From NCBI RefSeq assembly GCF_000003815.2, contig NC_049982.1, forward strand, positions 2,682,546 to 2,746,545: 64,000 nt of DNA, written 5' to 3'. Made by a program: the position numbers and the translations under genes. Below the pieces are notes generated by a model. The model ran no database searches and was not told the origin of the DNA. It worked only from the letters and a program-made list of their open reading frames with translations. This stretch comes from Branchiostoma floridae. Its lineage: Eukaryota; Chordata; Leptocardii; Amphioxiformes; Branchiostomatidae. Below, in pieces: positions 56,467-64,000 of the stretch (position 1 is its first letter; each line of letters begins with the position of its first letter).

Positions 56467-57538
56467 AAGCTAAGGGCACAACCCGCCGCACGTGCAATTT
56501 TTCCGTACGTTCTTTTGGACGGCCAAGTCCGCCACGTATTTCTGAAAACGTTCAGGCTGTACAGGGCAGGCGCGTCGCCCATACTGGCACGTGCGGGGGA
56601 CGAATCCGCAGCCCCGACGGCACAGAAAATTTTGCCTGCACGTGAAGTTCTACGGCGTGTTTGCGTGCTCCAAAATCCGTCAGATTCCCTACGAGTTAGT
56701 ACGGAGGCGGTACTTATACCCCCCTCACATTATATACGATCTTCGCACGTACTTTGCGATTTTAAGATCTTAAGATGGTCTTGCGTATTTTTCGCCCAAA
56801 ATCTGTCCCCCTCACATATAAGCGAGGCTCGTGCGATCGACGGTGAATAAATCTATGATAATGAACGTTCCATGACCTCTTGCACGCGGACAAGGTAACA
56901 CAAAACGTTCCTAAAAAAAGTCAAGATATCAATAAATGTTGCTTATTTTGTTGTCGGAAGCAAGAAAGGAAAGTGTGTCACAAAGTCAGCCTACATACTG
57001 CCACAGGGGCCACAATTTTAGAATTACCCTCACATTCCCAGAAATGAAATTCAATATTTGTAAACAAACGGAAGTCGGGTGAACGTCGCCCGAACGTTGC
57101 CCGACTGACGGGCGTTTGCCATCCGATTTGCGCTCGATGATTAATAACTATGTCTGTGCTCGCCTATCGGTTTTCCATCGTTGGATTGACGCAAGACTAT
57201 TGACCGATGCCCTTCGAGGTACGCACGATTTGCACGCACGATCTGCGACTCGGTAACGAGCTCTGCGATCTCGGAGATCTCACGCGACTTGTCGCTTATG
57301 TTAAGAACATGTTTCGCTGCACCGCGACCGTCGTAAGACTCCTGAAAATTGCCGGCGATCCCTAAAAATCGCAAGATGATCGTGAGAACACCGGACGTCT
57401 TACTCACGAAAATGTCATTTAGAGCTCGTAAACTAGTCTTCCGATCGAATCGTGCCTAATGTGAGGCGGGTATTACCACGTTTTAGCACGTCGTAGACAG
57501 CACGTATTTGCACGTACGGCGGATTGTACCCTTAGCTT
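56467..57538. mobile_element. Foldback element interrupted by a second element
   Basis: Outer inverted ends are AAGCTAAGGGCACAACCCGC and the complement of AAGCTAAGGGTACAATCCGC, followed by CGTACGTGC-type sequence. Without the inner insertion (56717-57472) the outer element would be about 315 bp. Confidence 0.75.
56717..57472. mobile_element. Nested element with TTA target duplication
   Basis: Ends TACCCCCCTCACATTA and TAATGTGAGGCGGGTA, flanked by TTA on each side (56714-56716, 57473-57475). A 3-bp TTA duplication fits PIF/Harbinger. The ends are related to the MITE at 21160-21385. 756 bp, with no transposase recognised. Confidence 0.78.
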
Positions 57539-57837
57539 AAGCGAAACATCTATACAGATGTGTCGGATTCGGTTGATTCCACCAATTTTGAATCAGTGAA
57601 ATGCAGTAGGAAAAGTATCAGACGGTTATGTATTCAATGAAAAAAGGTTTGTCTGTACACTCTTTTTAATTGTTCAGGGAATAAAGCGTTGTTTCTACCT
57701 TGTCTGACCGCTGTCTCTTTATTTTATATGACATTTTGTTTTGTTTCATAAAGTAGTGATGATGAAAGTAGTGCAATTCGATTCGTTATATTTATCAAGT
57801 AGTTATTCACATGTCTGTTTATGAATATAATATAATA

Positions 57838-57880
57838 TAGTTTTATTGCACAACAATTGTACCGGGTACAAAGTATGACA
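57838..57880 (-). repeat. Shared repeat end
   Basis: 'ttttattgcacaacaattgt' and 'ggtacaaagtatg' are the inverted form of sequence at about 21277-21320 inside the MITE 21160-21385. A dispersed-repeat terminus. Confidence 0.45.
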
Positions 57881-58097
57881 TCTACATAACTACAGTTATA
57901 TAACTTAACCGGCTTATCTAACTAATACAGAAGTTGTAGTGTGGGATGAATTTCTTACAGTTATCGGAGGCTTTAACCTTGGGCCTCATGTTTTTCGTTG
58001 AAAAAGTTACTTTCCAAATTAAAACATAGTCTGTTCTGATACGTTTATTTGTTAACTGACGCTCTACTTTGCACTATCTGAATCAACCCTCAAACCG

Positions 58098-58466
58098 GGT
58101 TCACACGTGCGTATATCTATTTATTTATCAACCTCCAGACCACTGGGTAGCCCCTTCAACTTTATATATATGACATATTTATGTCCGTTTCAGGTCAGGT
58201 CAGTCTTAGCCTCTACCAGGCTCTACAGATCGCTGGAAAAATAGTAGAAATTGTAAAAATATAGCCACCTAACATGCCAGACGAGTTGGCTATCCGATGA
58301 GTGTGGTTTGCAACCAGCTTACTTTGCTGGCATGTTATCTGGCTATATTTGTCCAAGGATTTGACCAACTTCTATTATTTTTCACAGCAACCTGAGGAGT
58401 CTGGTGGAGGCTAAAACTTTTATACGGACCTCAAACGGACTTGAATATATACGCACGTGTGAACCC
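58098..58466. mobile_element. Long foldback MITE
   Basis: Ends GGGTTCACACGTGCGTATAT and ATATACGCACGTGTGAACCC, with further internal inverted segments (ATAGCCACCTAACATGCCA against TGGCATGTTATCTGGCTAT; AGCCTCTACCAG against CTGGTGGAGGCT). 369 bp. ACC may be a 3-bp target duplication. Confidence 0.82.
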
Positions 58467-58557
58467 ACCTTAAAGCAGATAACTAGGTGAGGTCGTGCAA
58501 AGTTTAGTTGACATAGTTCCCAGGCCGCGGTGCATGGTGGGTAAATTACCTGCAGTC

Positions 58558-58594
58558 ATGTGACGTCAGCGTGATTCCAAGATGGCGGATCTCG
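58558..58594 (+). promoter_or_regulatory. Candidate promoter: CRE and YY1-type motif
   Basis: TGACGTCA is followed 12 bp later by CCAAGATGGCGG, a combination seen at many TATA-less animal promoters where the YY1 motif overlaps the start codon. No downstream gene is evident before the satellite. Confidence 0.35.
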
Positions 58595-58737
58595 GTGAAA
58601 TGTTGGACGCCCGTTTGAGGCACTTGACATGGTCGCGTAAAAAAAAGATTAAAAAATCGCGGTGGCCCAAATCAGGCTGTCAAAGGTGCCCACGTAATAC
58701 TCACGAGTTGTTCTATCGCCTACAGTACTCGTGTTGA
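58582..58737 (+). CDS. Possible first exon / small ORF (51 codons), unrecognised
   Basis: ATG inside the CCAAGATGGCGG motif opens a frame starting MADLGEMLDARLRH, then a lysine-rich stretch, then C-x2-C-P-R, ending TGA. I recognise no family. It may be the first exon of a gene lying beyond the satellite, or chance. Confidence 0.25.
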   Translation: MADLGEMLDARLRHLTWSRKKKIKKSRWPKSGCQRCPRNTHELFYRLQYSC

Positions 58738-59804
58738 TTCAAATATTATTTCGGGATGAGATTTGAAGAGTCAAAGTTAGCCTTCAAACTGGCTCTTTAT
58801 GCCTGTTTTCGGCCTCGATTTCGCACTGCATGGGGGTTTCCGTGCAACCGATTACGATCATATACTTCCGGGTCGTACGAGTGAGGTCATTGAACGCGGG
58901 TCACCAGGTATCTTGACTGTCTCAGTCTGCGCTAGGTTCGGTAGAGGAGGATTCAAGTCAGGCTTACGCATATTGTTAAATTAGGTTTGTTAAGGGACTC
59001 TTGGCGAAAGTATGTTTGAACTTGCAGAACGTTTTTTAAGTTTGTGTTTGTTCGTATCGTCTCGGCCCACGTTGCGAATCTGCAACGGTTGTAAGGTCCC
59101 TTCCGAACGAACTAACTGGCATTCTCGTAGACACCAGGAGACAAACTGTGTTAATTTGAATAACACATTTAAAGAACAGTGCTGTAAGAAGTGTATACAG
59201 GGAACTAAGAGCGGAAAACGTGTTTGGGAGACCTCCTTGGGGAGACAAACTGTGTCAATTTGAATGACACACTTACATAATAGCGCGTACTACTGTATGT
59301 AGCTTAACTAATAGCGATAAACGACTGTTTAGGAGACAAACTATGTCAATTTGAATGGCGCACTTACATAATAGCGCCGTAAGAACTATATGTAGCTAAC
59401 AAATAGCGAGAAACGTGTTCAGGAGACAAAATGTGTCACTTTGAATGACACATTTATAGAACAGCGATGTTAGACCTGTATATAGCTATTAAGTAATCGC
59501 GGAAAACGTATTCAGGTGTCAAACTGTGCCAATTTGAATGACAAACTTATAGAACAAAGCTAAAAGAACTGTATATAGCTAACTAATAGCGGAAGAACTG
59601 TATATAGTTAACTTGAAGCGGAATGCGTGTTCAAATGTCAATCTGTGTCAAATTGAATGACACACTTGTAGACAGCGCCCAAAGAACTGTATATAGCAAA
59701 CTAATAGCGAAAACGTATTCAGGAGACAAACTGTGTCAATTTGAATGACACACTTAAAGAACAAAGCTGAATGAACTGTATACAGCTAACTAATAGCGAA
59801 AAAC

Positions 59805-60480
59805 NNNNNNNNNNNNNNNNNNNNNNNNNNNNNNNNNNNNNNNNNNNNNNNNNNNNNNNNNNNNNNNNNNNNNNNNNNNNNNNNNNNNNNNNNNNNNNNN
59901 NNNNNNNNNNNNNNNNNNNNNNNNNNNNNNNNNNNNNNNNNNNNNNNNNNNNNNNNNNNNNNNNNNNNNNNNNNNNNNNNNNNNNNNNNNNNNNNNNNNN
60001 NNNNNNNNNNNNNNNNNNNNNNNNNNNNNNNNNNNNNNNNNNNNNNNNNNNNNNNNNNNNNNNNNNNNNNNNNNNNNNNNNNNNNNNNNNNNNNNNNNNN
60101 NNNNNNNNNNNNNNNNNNNNNNNNNNNNNNNNNNNNNNNNNNNNNNNNNNNNNNNNNNNNNNNNNNNNNNNNNNNNNNNNNNNNNNNNNNNNNNNNNNNN
60201 NNNNNNNNNNNNNNNNNNNNNNNNNNNNNNNNNNNNNNNNNNNNNNNNNNNNNNNNNNNNNNNNNNNNNNNNNNNNNNNNNNNNNNNNNNNNNNNNNNNN
60301 NNNNNNNNNNNNNNNNNNNNNNNNNNNNNNNNNNNNNNNNNNNNNNNNNNNNNNNNNNNNNNNNNNNNNNNNNNNNNNNNNNNNNNNNNNNNNNNNNNNN
60401 NNNNNNNNNNNNNNNNNNNNNNNNNNNNNNNNNNNNNNNNNNNNNNNNNNNNNNNNNNNNNNNNNNNNNNNNNNNNNNNN
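59805..60480. other. Assembly gap (676 N)
   Basis: Inside the forward satellite arm; the true length is uncertain. Confidence 0.99.
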
Positions 60481-62682
60481 GAAAAAGAACTGTATATAGC
60501 TAACTAATAGCGGAAAACATGTTCAGGAGTCAAACTGTGTCAATTTGAATGACACACTTACATAATAGTGCCGTAAGAACTGTATATAGCTAACTAATAG
60601 CGAAAAACGTGTTCAGGAGTCAAACTGTGTCAATTTGAATGACACACTTACATGATAGTGCCGTAAAAACTGTGTATAGCTAACTAGGAGCGAAAAACAT
60701 GTTCAGGAGACAAACTGTGTCAATTTGAATGACACAATGCATTATAGAATAGCGCTGTAAGAACTGTATATAGTTAACTTAAAGCGGAATGCGTGTTCAA
60801 ATGTCAAACTGTGTCAATTTGAATGACACACTTGTAGACAGCGCCCAAATAACTGTATATAACAAACTAATACCGAAAACGTATTCAGGAGACAAACTGT
60901 GTCAATTTGAATGACACACTTACAGGTAGCGCAATAAGAAATGTACATAGCTAACTCATAGCGAAGTGTAACGCGTTCAGTTGACAAACTGTGTCAATTT
61001 GAATGACACACTTATATAATGGTGCCGTAAGAACTGTATATAGCTAACTTAAAGCGGAATATTAATGCGTGTTCAGAAGTCAAACTGTGTCAATATGAAT
61101 GACACACTTACATAATAGCGCGGTTCAGGCAGCACTTTTCTGCAAGTGTGTCAGACAAGTTCTAAGGTCCCTTCTTACGAACTAAATGGCGTTCCTTCGT
61201 ATATATATGACTTTAGATGCGGTTATTTCATATCAATTAACAACTGATTACTGGAGTTTGGACCATGGTAGGGTTTAAAGTAACTGAAATACTAACTTGT
61301 TCAAGTAAACTGTCAAATCTAGTACTGCGCTGTCTGAGCTGAAAACTGTGTCAATCATATGACACACTTTTGAAACGCATAATAACTATCTTATGACGGA
61401 AAACTCGCTCTGCCGAAAACTTTTTCAATCGAATGATTATACGATTTAGGCATATCTATTCAGTTTGCTAGTTTGTCACATTAATTGACACAATAGTTTA
61501 TAACAGAAAACTTTGTCAGGAGGACGGCTTTGCAATTAATAACCGAGTGGTAAACAGTATAAAACTGCCTCATGACGGAAACTTTGGTGGACAACTGTCA
61601 CTGATAGTATGGCACACTAGTGCGATGATTAAACAGTATTAAAATGATGGAAGACTTGGTCGGGACGACAACGGTGTCAATTAACAAGTTTTTTAAAACT
61701 TATTAAAATTTCACAAAACGGAAAACCCTCACGGTCAGTACGACAACTGTATCAAATGACAGAAAACCTTGTCAGGAGCTCGAGGACAACTGTTATTTCA
61801 TATGACACACTATGAAACACGATGTGAAATCAGTGTAAAATTGTCTTGATGGCGGACGACTTTTTCAGGAGGGAAATTGTGTGAATTTGTCTGACACCTT
61901 TGTAAGCGATGTTTGAACCGTGTCTTAAAATTGGAAAACGTTTTTCCGGGGGACAACTGTGTCAATCTATATCACCCACAATTAGAAAAGCGCTGTTTAA
62001 CGTGTGTAAAATTGATCACGGAAAAAGTTGGACAGTAAAGAATTTGTGTCAATTTATATGACACACTGGTAAAAAGTGTACTTTGGGCTGTACCTAACAA
62101 CTTTATTGCTGAAAACGTAGTCAAAAGCACAGCTGTGTCGATTTGTTTCGACACATTTGTAGAATAGCGCCGAACGTATAGTATACAAATGTATGACTAA
62201 ATCTTAACGGCTAATGTGTTCAGGACACAAAACTGTGTCAATTTGTATGATACACCTAAAGAAAGGCGCTGTAAGAACTGCATATAACCATTTTACAACA
62301 GAAAACTTCGTTAGGAGGGCAACTGTGTCAATTAATATGACACACAAGTAAAGTAAAGCGATAATTAAATAGTATGATCATCCGATTGAAAAAGTTTGTT
62401 AGAGCAAGCTTTCGTCAAAATAAATTTACCTCGCTGTTCTATGAATGTGTCATTCACATAGACACATTTTGTATCCTAAACACGTTTTTTTAAATTGGTT
62501 AGCTATGTACTGTTTTTACGGCGCTATAATGTGAGTATGTCATGCAAATTGACACAGTTTGTCCCCTGAACACGTTTTCCGCTATATACAGTTCTTACAG
62601 CACTTTTCTATAAATCTGTCATTCAAATTGACACAGGTAGTCTACTGAATACACTTTTCGCTTTAAGTTAGTTATATACTGT

Positions 62683-63102
62683 NNNNNNNNNNNNNNNNNN
62701 NNNNNNNNNNNNNNNNNNNNNNNNNNNNNNNNNNNNNNNNNNNNNNNNNNNNNNNNNNNNNNNNNNNNNNNNNNNNNNNNNNNNNNNNNNNNNNNNNNNN
62801 NNNNNNNNNNNNNNNNNNNNNNNNNNNNNNNNNNNNNNNNNNNNNNNNNNNNNNNNNNNNNNNNNNNNNNNNNNNNNNNNNNNNNNNNNNNNNNNNNNNN
62901 NNNNNNNNNNNNNNNNNNNNNNNNNNNNNNNNNNNNNNNNNNNNNNNNNNNNNNNNNNNNNNNNNNNNNNNNNNNNNNNNNNNNNNNNNNNNNNNNNNNN
63001 NNNNNNNNNNNNNNNNNNNNNNNNNNNNNNNNNNNNNNNNNNNNNNNNNNNNNNNNNNNNNNNNNNNNNNNNNNNNNNNNNNNNNNNNNNNNNNNNNNNN
63101 NN
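62683..63102. other. Assembly gap (420 N)
   Basis: Inside the reverse satellite arm. Confidence 0.99.
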
Positions 63103-63860
63103 CTTTTCCGCTATTAGTTTGCTATATACAGTTCTTATTGCGCTATCTGCAGCTGTGTCATCAAAATTGACACAGTTTGTCTTCTGACCACGAAACACTT
63201 CGCTATGAGTTTGCTATGTACATTTCTTATTGCGCTATCTGCAAGTGTGTCATTCAAATTGACACAGTTTGTCTTCTGAACACGTAACACTTCGCTATGA
63301 GTTTGCTATGTACATTTCTTATTGCGCTATCTGCAAGTGTGTCATTCAAATTGACACAGTTTGTCTTCTGAACACTTTTTCCGCTATTAGTTTGCTATAT
63401 ACAGTTCTTATTGCACTATCTGCAAGTGTGTCATTCAAATTGACACAGTTTGTCTCCTGAACACTTTTTCCGCTATTAGTTTGCTATATGCATTTCTTAT
63501 TGCGCTACCTGTAAGTGTGTCATTCAAATTGACACAGTTTGTCTCCTGAACACTTTTTCCGCTATTAGTTTGCTATATACAGTTCTTCTTGCGCTATCTG
63601 CAAGTGTGTCATTCAAATTGACACAGTTTGTCTTCTGATCACGTTACACTTCGCTATGAGTTAGCTATATACATTTCTTATTGCGTTATCTGTAAGTGTG
63701 TCATTCAAATTGACACAGTTTGTCTCCTGAACACTTTTCCCGCTATTAGTTTGCTATATACAGTTCCTATTGCGCTATCTGCAAGTGTGTCATTCAAATT
63801 GACACAGTTTGTCTCCTGAACACTTTTTCCGCTATTAGTTTGCTATATACAGTTCTTATT

Positions 63861-64000
63861 GAATGATCTTTATTTGCATGTTCCTGCCCTTGTGGGCTAA
63901 ATGCAGCAAATCCCATAATGGGATACTAATTATAAAGACTAAGTACTATAACATGTAGTATTACAATTGAATAAATAGTAACTTTATAGAGACTTCGATA
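63861..64000 (-). mobile_element. Probable retroelement 3' end, reverse orientation
   Basis: Reads on the minus strand as 'cccattatgggatttgctgc...aataaagatcattc', like the 3' terminus of a LINE or SINE. It abuts the last satellite unit exactly and is truncated by the window end. Confidence 0.4.

Larger units (their letters stand above)
59134..63860. repeat. 90-bp satellite array in opposing orientations
   Basis: Unit of about 90 bp built around GACAAACTGTGTCAATTTGA followed by ATGACACACTT, then 'actgtatatagctaactaatagcg'. The core TGTGTCA...TGACACA is itself an inverted repeat. Units run forward from 59134 to about 61140, continue as decayed forward units to about 62390, then run in reverse to 63860. 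Reverse-arm units at 63250, 63340, 63431 and 63521 are spaced 90 bp. Two gaps lie inside. Confidence 0.92.

Noticed and set aside
57141-57407. 88-residue minus-strand open frame in the nested element
   Set aside because: No transposase motif (no DDE/DDD spacing), and it lies within GC-rich foldback sequence.

Overview
The window is animal genomic DNA and most likely amphioxus (Branchiostoma). The reasons are intron-rich genes with GT-AG borders, uniformly phase-1 EGF and TIL exons of the kind cephalochordates have expanded, a bilaterian choline/ethanolamine phosphotransferase gene, and a dense load of short foldback DNA transposons, Penelope-like remnants and minisatellites. The species call is inference. 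All recognised genes are on the + strand; the one minus-strand coding relic is transposon-derived.

Layout. 1.5-13.7 kb: a secreted mosaic protein (signal peptide, about 11 EGF modules, a C-type lectin domain, two more EGF modules, a Cys-rich tail). 14.5-17.2 kb: a small secreted Cys-rich protein with a domain I cannot name. 18.2-20.2 and 21.9-24.0 kb: two tandem paralogues encoding secreted double TIL-domain proteins, with a broken third promoter copy between them. 25.7-44.6 kb: a complete CEPT1/CHPT1-type phosphotransferase, with a pair of possibly mutually exclusive exons and two alternative last exons. 48.4-55.7 kb: a second, diverged tandem copy of that enzyme. 45.5-46.1 kb (minus): a retroelement-type nuclease pseudogene. 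56-58.5 kb: nested foldback elements. 59.1-63.9 kb: a 90-bp satellite array that reverses orientation near 62.4 kb. Assembly gaps lie at 27512-28042, 59805-60480 and 62683-63102.

The most striking signal is that exon edges, with their splice sites, are tandemly multiplied in at least five of the six genes. The clearest case is exon 7 of the first phosphotransferase gene, whose 3' end plus 5' splice site is repeated 17 times at about 43 bp. The 5' edge of exon 3 (3' splice site) is multiplied about seven times in the same gene and twice in its paralogue. Exon 2 of the small Cys-rich gene has copies on both sides, and the TIL genes carry arrays of half exons. This points to a genome-wide process, or several independent events, that turn exon-intron junctions into minisatellites and give each gene a set of competing splice sites.

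The two phosphotransferases would catalyse the last Kennedy-pathway step, making phosphatidylcholine and phosphatidylethanolamine in ER/Golgi membranes. The EGF/lectin, Cys-rich and TIL genes encode small or modular secreted proteins, plausibly for mucosal surfaces or extracellular matrix; that role is inference.
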